A DNA stretch of 64,000 nucleotides, from NCBI RefSeq assembly GCF_963082655.1, contig NC_081556.1, positions 158,582,328 to 158,646,327 on the forward strand, in the 5' to 3' direction. The notes under the pieces are model-generated. The model made no database searches and had not been told where the DNA came from. It worked only from the letters and a program-made list of their open reading frames with translations. Position numbers and translations under genes: made by a program. This document shows positions 32,293 through 44,514 of this stretch, piece by piece. The stretch comes from Stomoxys calcitrans (lineage: Eukaryota; Arthropoda; Insecta; Diptera; Muscidae). The first letter of the stretch is position 1. Each line of letters begins with the position of its first letter.

Positions 32293-32434
32293 CTATGTTC
32301 GCCTTCGCGGCGAAAATAAATATTTTGCCGCGATTGGTTTTTTGAATCACTACAAGAGGCTTATTGATAATTTTATTCAAATGTTGCCATAATAAATGAG
32401 TAGAGTCCGGAATTTTATGCAAAATCGATAAATC

Positions 32435-34372
32435 TTAGATATAAAAATTAATTTGTGTTTGTTTGTCTGTTCCATATAGACTCAAATACGGCTAAACCGA
32501 TTTTCTTGAAATTTTCACTGATGGTGGATAATGATCCCGTAGTGAAAATAGGGTACTAAATTTTTTGATATCTGAAGGGTGGGCGGACCCTCCCCCTTAC
32601 CCTAATTTTCAAAACAATAGATATCGGAGATGGTTGGTGCGATTTATGCGAAATTTTGTGTGCCCTCTTATAGTAACCTAAAAACAAAAATTTGGTATCT
32701 ATACTTCAGATGGGGTACCTTGATGGGCCGCCCACCCAAAACTTACCAAATATATATAAAGACCAATCACGACAATATGGAACTCAAATGATAGGTATTT
32801 CAGATTAGAAATTTTATCTGATATCCAATTGTAGGACCAAGTGTTTGGGGGACCATCCCAACCTCCAAAACACACCTAAATAGGACATTTTTACCGACAA
32901 TGGTAGTATGGGACTCAAATGAAAGGTATTTGCGAGTAGAATATGGACTTTTTTTACTGACCATAGTAATAATGGGTCTCAAATAAAAGGTATTTGAGTG
33001 TAGAATACGAATCTGATATTCAAATGTGCGCTTCTTCCCAAAAACACCCCGAAACAGGTCAAATTTACGACCATAGCACTATGGGTCGTAAATGGAAGGT
33101 CTTTTTGAATAAAGCACGAATCTGATATCAGTGATCGGAAAAAGTGTCTATGGGGCCACCACACCCCCATAACACCACCTGGATATGACGCATTTGCTGA
33201 CAATTGCAATATGAGGCTCAATTAAGAAGTATTTTTGAGTAGAACATGGATCTGATAGATATTTGCAGAGCCAAGTTACTGAGTGGTTGCTGAACCCCAT
33301 CCCCCAAAACACCCCCCCCCAAACCGAACATGTTTGTCGTCTATGGAAATATGGGGCCAATTACCTTTCATTTTAGGTAATTGACAGAAAACCACGAATC
33401 TGAAGTCATTCGGGACCAACTGTCTAGGAGTCGTCCCACCCCCATAATAACCCCCAAATAGAACGTATTCGCATGCCACGACAATTTGGGTCTTAAAGAG
33501 AGCGGAGCTCGATATTGGTAGTTTTTGGGGCCCATATCCCAAACCGGACATATTTGCTTTATTTTCAGGGCTAAGTGTTTGAGGGACCACCCCATTCCCA
33601 AAAACACACCTAAATCGGATATATTTACCGACCAGGTCAGTTTTGAGCTCAAATGGATTGGCCACTTCCGCAACTAATTTTCTGGGGGTCTACCCCTTTC
33701 CCAAAATAAACAGCAATTATTTAATGACCATCGCAATATGGGGCTTAAATAAATCTATTTGGGAGTAGAATACGAATCTGATAACCATTTCTGTGGCTAA
33801 GTGTTAGGGTGACTTATCATACCCATAAACTACCCTAAACCAATGACAATATGGGGTTTAAATAAATGGTATGGTGTATTAGAGTAGAGCACGATGCAGA
33901 TATTTTATTCAGACTGTCTGGAGGACCACTCAACTAAAACGGACATACGTATATATCGATCATGGCAATGTGGGACTCATATGAAAGGCATTTGGGAGTA
34001 GAGCTCGAAATTCATACCCACTTTCAGGACCACGTTTCTGGGGGTCCACACCATCCCCCAAAACCCTCCAACCACCAACCAGAGGCCATTCCATTCCCAA
34101 AATCCCCATGAGAATATCGGGCTCTTATAAAGTATTTTAAGAATGGGGTCCATCTAACGTCTAAACGTAGATGACCCTAAAAGCGCCGAGGGAATTCATA
34201 GACCAATAAAGATCATATGGGATTCAGATAAAGGCATATAAATTGTTATACTGTTAGTGGAGCGGCATACAAGTACCAATTTCGCAGCATGGTATTTCAC
34301 TATAAGCTCTTTAATTGTCGAAAATAAATATTCAAAGAAGGCAGAGCGGAGCGGGCCCTGTCCAGCTAGTAA
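32435..34372 (-). repeat. Repeat B element, inverted, long copy
   Basis: Left end 'ttgtttgtctgttccatata' then gactcaaatacggc; right end 'gcggagcgggccctgtccag' then ctagt. These are the inverse of the ends of the 21968-23940 copy. The unit 'ctcaaatgaaaggtatt' recurs near 32780, 32910, 32980 and 33970. Several long open stretches on the minus strand are products of the repeat unit, not proteins. Confidence 0.75.
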
Positions 34373-34403
34373 CCGATAAAATAGCCAATGCTGAAAAAAA
34401 ATA

Positions 34404-34462
34404 TTCTGATTTTCTCGCCAGAATTCGAACCTAGGCATTAAATGTCATACGCGGTGGCCATT
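34404..34462 (-). mobile_element. SINE-1 head fragment
   Basis: 'tctcgccagaattcgaacc' (B box complement), then 'aggcattaaatgtcatacgc' and 'ggtggcc'. Confidence 0.55.
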
Positions 34463-34624
34463 CTCATACATATGTCATACTTTATATTTCGTCTTCTACT
34501 TTGAAGTATTTATTTATTCCTAGTTTAAATTGATTTTGTATTATACCCTTGATTTGTTAACTTTCGAATGTCGCCATCTGTTTCTAATGAATACCAATAG
34601 CTGATGGTAAATTAAGCACAAACT

Positions 34625-34684
34625 TTCGATGGAAAAGCTTTTCTGCTGTAAATAATGTTAAGAAAAGCTTTTAACTCGTCGAAA
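34625..34684. repeat. Imperfect hairpin around AAAAGCTTTT
   Basis: 'tttcgatggaaaagcttttc' and, after about 20 bases, 'gaaaagcttttaactcgtcg' with aaa form an imperfect inverted repeat. Function unknown; possibly a small MITE. Confidence 0.4.
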
Positions 34685-34829
34685 GAGGCAAATAAGCTGA
34701 TTCATAACCTTACACATTGGGCTTTTAAATGAATTGCCAATTTTGTTTGTAGATGCCGCTGTTGTCTCTAGTGTCTAGACTAAAAAAAGTATGTGTGGTT
34801 TGGCTTAGTGTACATCAGCTATGTTGAAA

Positions 34830-35183
34830 TGCCGAAAGGGCCTTGGGCATACAATAGGGGTCTGAACATTAATAAGAAAAAAGCTGCAATCGGTTTGTTT
34901 ACGAGGAAGACATAGATTGGTCAATTCAAGGCGCCACATTTTCTCAAACAGAAAGATTTAAAGGTTCGACAAGAGGAAACTGATTTGAAAGTGTTGTACC
35001 CCGGGGCCGTACTCAGAAGGCGCACAAATGTTGGGCACTATATGAACGGGACGTAGCCTCGAAATGGGCCCTGACCCAGAAAAAATCCAATGGCATCAAC
35101 AGACCAATACTAATTTGGGCCTCTGTAGTATGGGGGACGGCAAGGGAGAGGAAGTGCAATATAAGGACATTACAGCACACTCA
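34830..35183 (+). mobile_element. RNase H LINE family, RT fragment
   Basis: Broken frames read AAIGLFTRKT, then GQFKAPHFLKQKDLKV, then (after an internal loss) QKAHKCWALYERDVASKWAL and SNGINRPILIWASVVWGT. The second part matches the KAHRCWALCRRAVGSK region of the LINE at 16018. Confidence 0.65.
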
Positions 35184-35312
35184 AAAAAATAATTCGTTTT
35201 ATATAAAAGAAAATTTCGCCAATTAACCTTCTTTTCTGTAAAACATTTGATTTTGTTTACGATAAAAGTAGATGTCTTTCTACGATAAATTCTTATAAGA
35301 ATTTGTGGCCAA
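35183..35312 (+). repeat. Repeat D, copy 2
   Basis: Same order of blocks as 10422-10550 ('aaaaaaataattcgttt', 'gaaaatttc', 'cttcttttctg', 'acgataaattctta'). Confidence 0.55.
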
Positions 35313-35459
35313 TATAAACTTTGTTTTGCTGCATACATAAAATGTTATTCGGGTTTTTTTTTGTTACTTATAAATTAATTTAACGGCATGCTTATATTTG
35401 TGTATATTCTTCGTAATTTCTTTGAAATATATTGCGCATACTGAAAAGGCTGCCAAGTT

Positions 35460-36042
35460 CAATTTAATGTGGATACAATTCTAACTCATATTTCACAAAG
35501 TATAAGGAAGTCGTCGAGAAAAGCGTTGTACAAAATTTTTGAAAGATTGGTCAATAAATGCGCTTGCAGTGGCTCTAGGAGTGGAAATCGGGAAATCGAT
35601 ATATATATGAGGCCTATATCTAAATCTGAACCGATTTCTATGAAATTTGCCCGTAATATCGAGTCATAAGATCCATCTTGCGAAAAAATCGGTTAACAAA
35701 TGACCATTTTATTGCAATATTACTGCAAATCGGACGAACATATATATGGAAGCTATATCCAAATCCGAACCGATTTTTTCCAATTTCAATAGGCTTCGTC
35801 ACTAAGCCGAAAAACATGCCCATACCAAACTTGGAGACGATCGGATGAAAATTGCGACTTGTACTTTGTACACCAATTTACATGGACAGACGGACAGGCA
35901 GACGGACATAGCTATATCGAATCAGAAAGTGATTCTGAATCGATCGGTATGCTTATCAATGGGTCTATCTCTCTTTATTTTGGGTGTTACAACAAAATGC
36001 ACTTAGTTATAATACCCTGTACCACAGTAGTGGTGTAGGGTA
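35460..36042 (+). repeat. Repeat A variant
   Basis: Units 'tctaaatctgaaccgattt' and 'tggaagctatatccaaatcc', then the tail 'gacagacggacaggcagacg', 'gaatcagaaagtgattctga' and an end 'gtaccacagtagtggtgtag'. Confidence 0.7.
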
Positions 36043-36054
36043 TAATACGCATGA

Positions 36055-36300
36055 GGTGAATAATGAGATGAATGTGGAAGTTGATGGAGTACGATTCCGA
36101 CCATCGAGTAATCCTTGGCTTCACATTTGACAGCTCTTACACATTCTCCGCACACTGTAGAAACAAGGTCCTCAAGTCACTTGCATGCGGCACTTGTTGG
36201 GGTGCTGACAAAGAAACCTTGTTGACCACCCAAAAGCAATTGGCCGGTTTGTGATAAATTATGCAGCGCCAGTGTTGTCTCGTTAGCTATGTAACACGCA
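36055..36300 (+). mobile_element. Jockey-like LINE, C-terminal RT fragment
   Basis: Reads ILGFTFDSSYTFSAHCRNKV, then LKSLACGTCWGADKETLLTT, then after a stop NYAAPVLSR. This is the conserved region just after the RT palm in jockey-group LINEs. Confidence 0.65.
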
Positions 36301-36309
36301 GAGAAATAA

Positions 36310-37132
36310 TATTCAGATATGTTAGAATTGAAATTTTGCACAAATACTTCTTATTAGTGTAGGTAGGTTAGGTGTTTTGATATAGCTGCCATAGAAACCG
36401 ATCTTGGGTCTTGACATCTTGAGGGCGCAATTCTTATCCGATATGGTTTAAATTTTGCACGTGGGGTTTTGGTATCACATTCGACAACAGTGCCGAGTAT
36501 GGTCCAAATCGGTTCAAAACCTGATATAGCTGCCATTTAAACCGACCTTGGGTCTTGACTTCTAGACATTCTAGAGCGCGCAATTCTTTTCCGATTTGGC
36601 TGAAATTTTGCACGAACTGTTCTGGTATGACTTCCAACATTTGTGCCAAGTATAGTCTATATCAGTCCATAACCTGATATAGCCGCCATATAAACCGAAC
36701 TCCCGAATAGCCTTCTTGAGCCTCTAGAGGGCGCAATTCTTGTCCGATTTGGCCGAAATTTTGCATGAAGTGTTTTTTTTTTTACTTCCAACTACTGTGT
36801 TAAGCATGGTCTAAATAAGTCTATATCCTGATATAACCGCCATATAAACCGATCTTCTGAATAGAATTCTTGGGCTTCTGGAGGGCGAAATTCTTATCCA
36901 ATATGGTTGAAATTTTGCAAATGTCGTTTTGGTATGAGTTCCAACAACTGTTCTAAGTCTGGTCTAAATCGGAATATAACCTGATATAGCTGCCATATAA
37001 ACCGATTTCACAGTTTGCCTTTATGACTGGTGTTTTTCTTTTCGAAAAAGTCATTTAAAGAACTTGACAAAAGCGATCCATTGTGGAGGGTATAAAAGTT
37101 TCGGCCCGGCTGAACTTAGCATGCTTTTACTT
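36310..37132 (-). repeat. Repeat A, inverted orientation
   Basis: Right end 'ggagggtataaaagtttcgg' with the head 'cccggctgaacttagcatgc'. Internal units 'gatatagctgccat' and 'tctagagggcgcaattcttg' recur near 36375, 36525, 36680 and 36840. Confidence 0.75.
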
Positions 37133-37134
37133 GT

Positions 37135-38265
37135 TATTATACCCTACACTACTACTGTGGTACTGGGTATTAAAACTTAGGGAACTAGTTTGTAACACCC
37201 AGAAGGAGGAGAGATTGACCCATTGATAAGTATACCGATCGACTCAGTATCACTTTCTGATTCGATTTAGCTATGTCCGCCTGTCTGTCTGTCTAAAGAT
37301 GGGCTATATCGGACTATATCTTGATATATCCCCCATATAGACCGATCCGCCGACTTAAAGTCTAAGGCCTATAAAAGCCACATTTATTATCCGATTTTGC
37401 TGAAATTTAGGACAGTCAGTTGCGTTAGGCCCTTCGACGCCCTTTGTAAATTTAGCCCAGATCGGTCCAGATTTGGATATAGCCGCCATAAAGACCGATT
37501 TTTCGATTTAGGGTCTTAGGCCCATAAAAGCCGCAGTTATTATCCGATTTTGCTGAAATTTGGGACAGTGAGTTTTCTTAGGCCCTTCGATATCTTTCTT
37601 CAATTTGGCCCTGATCGGTTCAGATTTGGATATAGCTGCCATATAGACCGATCTCTCGATTTAAGGTTTTGGACACATAGTAGGCGCATTTATTGTCCGA
37701 TGTCGCCAAAAGTTGAAACATTGAGTTAAGTTAAGCCCCTAAGCCCATACTTCTGTGATATGGCAACGATCGGTTCAGATTCGGATATAGTTGCCGTATA
37801 GACCGATCTCTCGGTTTAAGGCTTTGGGGCCATAGAATGCGCATTTATTGGCCGGTTTTGATGAAATTTGAGACAGTGAGTTGTGTTAGGCTCTTCGACG
37901 TCCTTCTTTCAATTTGGCCCAGATCGGTCCAGATTTGAATATAGCTGCCACATAGGCCGATCTCTCGATTTAAGGCTTTAGGCCCATAAAAGGCGCATTT
38001 ATTGTCCGATTTCGCCGAAATTTGGGACAGGTGGTAGGCTCTTCGACATTTTTCTGCAACTTGGCCCGAATCGGTCCAGATTTGGATATAGCTGCCAATA
38101 TCTCGATTTAAAGACTTGACCCCCTAAAAGGCGCATTTATAATCCGATTTCATTGAAATTTGACACAGTGATTTATTTTAGGCTTTCGACATCCGTCGTA
38201 TATGGTTCAGATCGGTTTATTTTTAGATATAGCTACTAAAAAGACCAATAGAGAGAGTTATTGGC
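37135..38265 (+). repeat. Repeat A variant, tandem array
   Basis: Left end 'ataccctacactactactgt' and about seven direct repeats of roughly 150-160 bp: 'ccgattttgctgaaatttgg', 'tggatatagctgccatatag' and 'gaccgatctctcgatttaag' near 37330, 37485, 37640, 37800, 37955 and 38100. It abuts the inverted copy on its left, so the two lie head to head. Confidence 0.75.
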
Positions 38266-38269
38266 TTTA

Positions 38270-39770
38270 ACACTTATATTACAATCTGAACATAGTTGGG
38301 TTATTTGGAATTTCCAGGTTGTGAACTATAATTTAAAAGTGCCATATTTGTATATTTTCAAATATTGCGCCATAATGGTTGCATGTCCACTTAAAGCACA
38401 AAATTGATGTTTAGAATGGGATGCATTATCAATGCGAACGTCAAGTACACTTTAAAAACAACACAGACATTAATTGTTGGTATTTGCTCTTTGAGGTGAA
38501 GATTCCATCGAATTGTTAAATGGTGATTCACAGATTTTGATAACACTTTGTACAAAAACATTTTGTTGTTCTAGGTATTTCCAGATGATGTCACAGAATT
38601 ATCGCATTTCAAATATTTCGACAGGTCTAATAGGGTTCCATGGAAGATTATGTTTATATACCAAAAATATATAGAGGTATCAAATCTGTGAATGATTTCT
38701 TTTTAGATGCTATCCAATAATGTCAATTATATTCGAATAAAAAGTGCTTATTCTATTGCAATGATTTTGCCTAAGTTTAACTCCTACTAGTTGATGACAT
38801 ACTCACTATGGAATAGTTTGATAACATTTCTTAACAATAATTCCGCAATAATTCATTTGAGAGGGATACGATTGCTAACTATAGATTATAATGGGCTTGC
38901 TTTGTAGCGGAAGACCTACTACTAAACAATTCCCGCCACGTATGAGAAGCATTCTATGGGAATGACCGAAACGTGCAAACGAAAATTAAATAAAAATTTG
39001 CTTATGTTATGTATAAAAAAAAAACAAAAAAATCATTTTTATGAAAAAGGAAATAACCTATAGCAGAACGACAACTTTCCATAACCTACAGCAGAACGAC
39101 AACTTACTATTCAGGTTTAAAAGACACATTTCATTTTTGTTCCCCAAACTAATTGAGGTTCACTTTTTTATGTCATTATGGGCAACCCTCCAGACCTTCT
39201 GTCTCAGCAGTTGATGCCATTTGGGAAATTTTCTTCCATTATTTTAAAAAGACCTAGCAAATGTTGATAAATGCATATACACCTATAAAAGACGATCGTA
39301 TCAAAACCAAGTCGAGCACTTGGAAATAAATAATAAAACATCGCCATGTGTGCATGTAGGTAATATTAGAATGTTGCTCACTAGCGTAACAAGCCAAATT
39401 CCAGGGTGGACTAGAACCAATTGAAAAGTTAGAAAATGTCAAAATGTAGCTTTAAATATCCTGGGGAGTTGAAACTTTTTCTCCCACCAGTGGCCTTTCT
39501 ACGCTTATGGAATCGACTGTGTAAATTTACATTCACTTAAGCTGGTTTTCCTTGGTCGGAAATAAGTTTCGCAGATATGCATTGATAAGCGAGTTAAAAA
39601 CCGGTAAATTAATCGCTCTTGACGAGCAAATGATGTCGCATCTGCCAAATGTAAACAATGTTTTGTAAAAATAAAAAAAAAATATATATTATACAATTAA
39701 ACATTCAATAATAATAAAAATAACAACAACAACAGCGGCAGCTACACAATAACAAAGGCACACAACGCGA
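38270..39770. other. No recognised gene
   Basis: AT-rich unique-looking DNA with low repeat content. Only short uninformative frames. Confidence 0.4.
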
Positions 39771-39776
39771 ACTTAC

Positions 39777-39867
39777 CGCGTGCTGAATGGGATGCGATAG
39801 TGCGAGCGAAGAGCACAAAAGTTAGTTGGTTAGTAGTGGCGTCAGCTGCGGGAATTTGGCATTCACT
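39777..39867 (-). other. Possible non-coding first exon of a minus-strand gene
   Basis: On the minus strand an initiator-like tatcagtg (A near 39867) is followed about 90 nt later by a strong donor, CGCG|GTAAGTTCG, at 39776. The segment is GC-richer than its flanks and free of repeats. No coding exon to match it was found to the left, so it is tentative. Confidence 0.25.
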
Positions 39868-39869
39868 GA

Positions 39870-40700
39870 TAAACTCTCAGTAAATAGGAAAAACGTTGAG
39901 ATGCGTCGGTCTTATTGGTCGACTGATTTGTATGCTAAGACATAGTTTTTCATGGAGACATAACATAACATAATGTGATAACTCGTATAATATCTATGAT
40001 ATAAAGTTTGAGGAAATGGGAGAAAATCACTTGTGAAAGGAACAAACGAATGCAGTGAAGAAACAAACAAAAATGCTATCCATAGTCAATGAATTTTCTC
40101 CTTGAAAGTCCAGTCAACAGCGAATATTCATCAATCTACTTGGCAGCCACCCGATTGATCATATTGGGAGGCATATAGAAGGCTTTGCAATCTCTTTAGT
40201 GTGTAAGACTTACTCGTGCTTTTTTGAACCAGATAAGGTTTGTACCAGTTTTAGCATATAGAGTAATGAGTTAACATAATCTTGACGTCACTAATCTACA
40301 TACCCAACAAACAACCACTCATTGTCCTAATGCTTTCACCGTTAAATGGTCATGTATTGTCATTGTTTTTATCATTTAATCGCAAAATGCTTAAACCTTG
40401 CCCAATTACAATTAATAAATATTAAAAATCCTGCCTTAGAAAGAATTTTGAAAAACATTTAAGAGCTAAGGCAACAAATGCCAATGGGTTACCAGCTGCT
40501 TTGCTCATCAAGTGATCATATGCTGGTATGATTGATTTGAAAGATATTTATAATGTACAAGAAAAGTAGACAAGTTATTATGTCTCTATTGGAAATAGGC
40601 TTGCCAGATTCTTAAAGCGGTAATTGAGGAAACTCTAATCTATAAATAGGGATTGATTAGTCGGAATTCTCAAAAAGAAAACGAAAAATAAATCACAATC
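39870..40700. other. No recognised gene
   Basis: Unique-looking AT-rich sequence. No repeat family or coding similarity seen. Confidence 0.4.
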
Positions 40701-40707
40701 CAAGATT

Positions 40708-41520
40708 TAACAAGTAAAAAGGCATGAAGTTCGGCCGGGCCGAACTGTGGATATCTACCACCTCGGGTATATATGTAAACTACATTTCGACACAATCCGC
40801 TGAAAATTGGATAACTTAAGAACCCCAATTCGGCACGGATATTGAGTGGTCTAATATATATGTCTCAATTCAATTTTGTAGAACAAAATATTGGTATTTT
40901 TGGCAGATATATCCAATTATAAACCGATCTGAACCATATTAAGGTCGGATATCTTGAGGCTCAGAAAACTCACTGTTGCAAATTTCAGCAAAATCGGCTA
41001 ATAAATAAAGCTTTTATGGGCTTCAAAGCCCTTATCGGCAGATCAGTCTATATAAATATAGTCCGATCTGTACCATATTTGGGTCGGATGTTGGAAGGTC
41101 TTAACCAACTCACTGTTTCAAATTTCAGCGAGATTGGGTAATAAATAAAGCTTTTATGGGCTTCAGTCCCTTTATCGGCAGAACGGTATATATGGCAGCT
41201 ATATCCAAATATAGTGCGATCTGAACCATATTTAAGTCGGATGTTGAAAGGCCTTAACCTACTCACTGTTTCAAATTTCAGCGAAATCGAGTAATATATA
41301 GAACTTTTATTGGCTTCAGACCCTTTTCGGCAGATCGGTCTATATGGCAGCTATATCTAAATATAGTCCGATCTCAACCATATTTAGGTAAGATGTCGGG
41401 AGGCTTAAAATAATTCACGCTTGCAAATTTCAGCGAAATCGGGTAATAAATAAAGCTTTTATGGCCTTCAAATCCTTTATCGGGAGATCGGTCTATATGG
41501 CAGCTATATCTAAACATAAA
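40708..41520 (+). repeat. Repeat A with intact palindromic head
   Basis: Head 'gaagttcggccgggccgaac' (an almost perfect palindrome), then 'tatctaccacctcgggtata'. Units of about 147 bp follow: 'ggtaataaataaagctttta', 'cggcagatcggtc' and 'tatatggcagctatatcta' near 41035, 41185, 41335 and 41480. Confidence 0.8.
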
Positions 41521-41694
41521 TAAATCAATAATTTGAGAGGGTCGTCTTGTTAAGGATAAATCAGTGGAGTTTTTGTATGCCCGGGTATGCAGAAGAGCAA
41601 GCGCGTCGCCCTGCGGAGATTGTTCTTCGCTGATTAGAGAGACCCTTAGACACAAAAAAGCCCTCCATAACATGCGAGCAGTTTATCGTGTAGG

Positions 41695-42660
41695 TACAGG
41701 TGAACTTCTGTTATCCGGGCCTCTATTAACCGGTTACCCCTGTTAACCGACATGCTGTGCTTTTCATTTCGGACCTCCTTTAACCGTGGTTTACCTCTAT
41801 TATCGATGCTTTAATAATGCTCCCTTTATAATCCGTTCTTACCTCTTTATTTGTGCTCCACACTTGATGTAAAATTCTAGAATTTCCCAAAAGAGGTCGT
41901 AAATTTCTTCCAATACAGAACAAATTGGAACTGATAAAAAAAACACAGTAAATACACATCTCCAATGGTTTGTTATCAAACAAATATGATGTAGGTAAAC
42001 AAACTTTACTTACTCGTATGCCTCTAGAAGAGAATCTATGGATAGTTTGAAATGGACCCGGAAGTAACAACATTTACAAAACATCGGTTTCGATAAGAGT
42101 GCAAAGTGCTTTTGCTTTTAGATAAGTGTAAACACAACTTGATGTAAATGTTCTGATATCTGTAAAAGTTATCATAGCCTTTCGCCCACAGAATTCCACA
42201 GGCTTACTTCAGCCGAAGAATCAAGGGGCAATCTGAAGCTTTATACACCGTAAACCAATCATCCAAAAACGTTTTCTTACAAACAGCAGACGTGATTTCG
42301 CCAAGTCTTAGAGTACAGCTGCTACAATTTTGGACAATGTTATACCTCAATTTAAGAACAACCTGCTATCCCAAGATAACAAAAATGGGAATTATGCTGC
42401 TGTTATATAATCAAACATTGTAATAATGACTCGATGTTCAATTAATTCCCTCTCAAAGTAGATGGATTGCGATTGATGTCACATCCTGTGCTATTGTATC
42501 TGATGTCACAATACATGTGGTTAAACAGGGCAAATAATACGAGACTGATACGGATTCCGAAGAATCAGAAGAAGGAAACTCAAATGACCCAGAAAGCCCC
42601 CCATAAGCTCAAGCAGTAGAGGCATAAGGGACTGATAAAAAACCCGTTATTTAAAGTTTT
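41695..42660 (+). mobile_element. Probable pogo/Tigger-like element remnant
   Basis: The end-like sequence 'ttatccgggcctctattaac' with 'cggttacccctgttaaccg' resembles pogo-group termini. Near 42535 a decayed frame reads YETDTDSEESEEGNSNDPES, an acidic C-terminus typical of such transposases. No catalytic block is readable, so the call is weak. Confidence 0.35.
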
Positions 42661-42959
42661 CCAAAAGGATTTATTTGACAAAGACTAACTTGTCCCCTTC
42701 AAAGTAATACTAACACCGTCCTTCTGTTTGTAACTCATCGAAGTTAAGATCTGAGACTCAGCAATGGTCTAATAAAAAAATAACTGTTATTTAATTCTTC
42801 TTTAAAGTATTTAGTTTTGTATCAATAACCATCAAAGCAATTCCTCTCAGATGTTTTTTCCAATCCTAGACAATTCTGAAACGAGCTTTTTGGTCACACC
42901 AAACTTTATACAGTTTCTTTGATCCATTTTTCGAAACTACAAACATTATTAACTAAATA

Positions 42960-43837
42960 CAAGGATTGCCTTTTATATTTCGGGATTAGAGAACACAAAA
43001 ACAAATATTAATCATCGAAAAATCGCTTTATTGTTTTTCAAAATATTCCCCACTAAGATCTATACACTTTTGCAAGCGTTTGAACCAATTGTCGAAGTAC
43101 TTTTGTCACTCTGATTGAGGTATCTCCAAAACATTCATTCTGAAAGCATCAACCGCTTCTTCAGTTGTCGAAAACGTTATTTTTTTATGTACGGGAATAA
43201 AAAGAAGTCATTCGATGCCAAGTCAGGACTATACGCCATATACTCATAAAATCGATGTTTTGAGTGTTCGAAATGTAGTTGTTTCGTACAAATTGGGTGG
43301 AATCCAACGCGAAAAAAATATTTTTACGGTCAAATATTCATGCAATATTGAATGTATGCTAATGCCTAAAGTTATCTCAATCTCACGATACTTCACATGA
43401 CGTTCTTGCAATATCAGTTGGCGCACACCATCAATGGTTTTTTGAACTACAACTGATTTTGGCCGACCTTCACAAAATTCGTTTTGAAGTGAAATACATA
43501 AAATAGGACTCGGTTGAATTCACCATACCATCGATAAATAATGGTCCTTGACGGAGTTTCATCGCCAAAAATTGAACTAAGTTCATCGATGTACTGTTGT
43601 TGAGTTAATCCACGTCGAAAGTTGTAAAAAATAATCGCACGAAAATGTTCACGATTTAATTCCATTTTTTGGGAGAGATGAATCTTTTAAGTTACTGTAA
43701 ACAACACAAATAACACTCGTATGTCAAAACGTTCTCAGTACGTATAACCTCAAAAATTTCAAATGTTCGATAGAGCTGTCAGTTGGCAGATGGCAATACA
43801 AAGGTTTCTAATCCCGAAATATAAAAGGCAACCCTCG
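42960..43837 (-). mobile_element. Mariner (mellifera-type) with both terminal repeats and deleted core, copy 2
   Basis: Bounded by TA (42958-42959 and 43838-43839). Terminal inverted repeats share 'ttgccttttatatttcggga' followed by ttaga. The minus strand encodes MELNREHFRAIIFYNFRRGL, then GLTQQQYIDELSSIFGDETP and YRWYGEFNR (N-terminal HTH). After damage it reads RQLILQERHVKYREIE, SIHSILHEYLTVK, RWIPPNLYETTT and a SPDLASNDFFLFP block (third Asp). The segment with the first two catalytic Asps is gone, with the same YE/TT junction as copy 1. A full element would be about 1.3 kb; this one is 878 bp. Confidence 0.88.
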
Positions 43838-43839
43838 TA

Positions 43840-44510
43840 TCTGTCAAAAACAAACCGACGAAAAAACGAACGAACAAGTAAACAAAAAAAAACGAAATTT
43901 TAAAAGTTGTCTCTCTCAAATAAAATTTTGACACCAAAGACTCCTTTTGCATACGGACTTCTGTAAACCCTTCTTTTGGCTATGAGAAGGAAGGCCTTAT
44001 ATTTTTGGACACGCCTTCGTAAATAGCAAGGAGTAGGGAAGATCTCTGGCATGTCTTTTGTCTGCAAAACAGCACGATTTTTCGTGCTAAGCCGGAATAT
44101 CGAGGTACGGACAAATGGCACAGAAATGGTATGCGGACACATGGACTTGGCTAAGCCGAATAAGGAAGAATTTCTAAGTGAACTTTGTTTACGATTTTCA
44201 TTCTAGGGCCCAAACTCCTCAACTGGATCTCTTAGAGAATACTACATTCAACTTGGTCCGTCGTGGCGGCACGCGTTATCGTTAAGCGATTGCCATAATA
44301 GTTCGTATTTAGCTTATTGGGATCAAAAGAAAAAGAATAGAGGGCATGTGTTTCCCTTTATAGCGTGGTCTTGTCTAGTGGACACTTTCATTCATAAACG
44401 CCTGCCTCTAACTAGAGTATCGAAATGTACCAAAAGTGGCTTTAAGTTTACTCACCTTATTGGTGAACTACGATTTCACCTTAATTGTAAGTTAATACGT
44501 ACAATTGATT
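43840..44510. other. No recognised gene
   Basis: An 80-codon minus-strand frame (43900-44142, containing RVQKYKAFLLIAKRRV) is not recognised and has no supporting splice or promoter signals. The rest is unique-looking. Confidence 0.35.
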
Positions 44511-44514
44511 TAGT

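Noticed and set aside
33276..33673. Overlapping minus-strand open frames of 100-130 codons
   Set aside because: They lie wholly in repeat B direct repeats. Two frames are open at once, which reflects the repeat unit and not a protein.
34830..35183. Possible host gene because of conserved coding-like blocks
   Set aside because: The blocks match the RNase H LINE at 16018 and are out of frame with each other.
40940..41673. Minus-strand frames with repeated YYPISLKFE-type peptides, also near 60707-61009
   Set aside because: The peptide is the translation of the repeat A unit and recurs wherever repeat A is open. No start or splice context.
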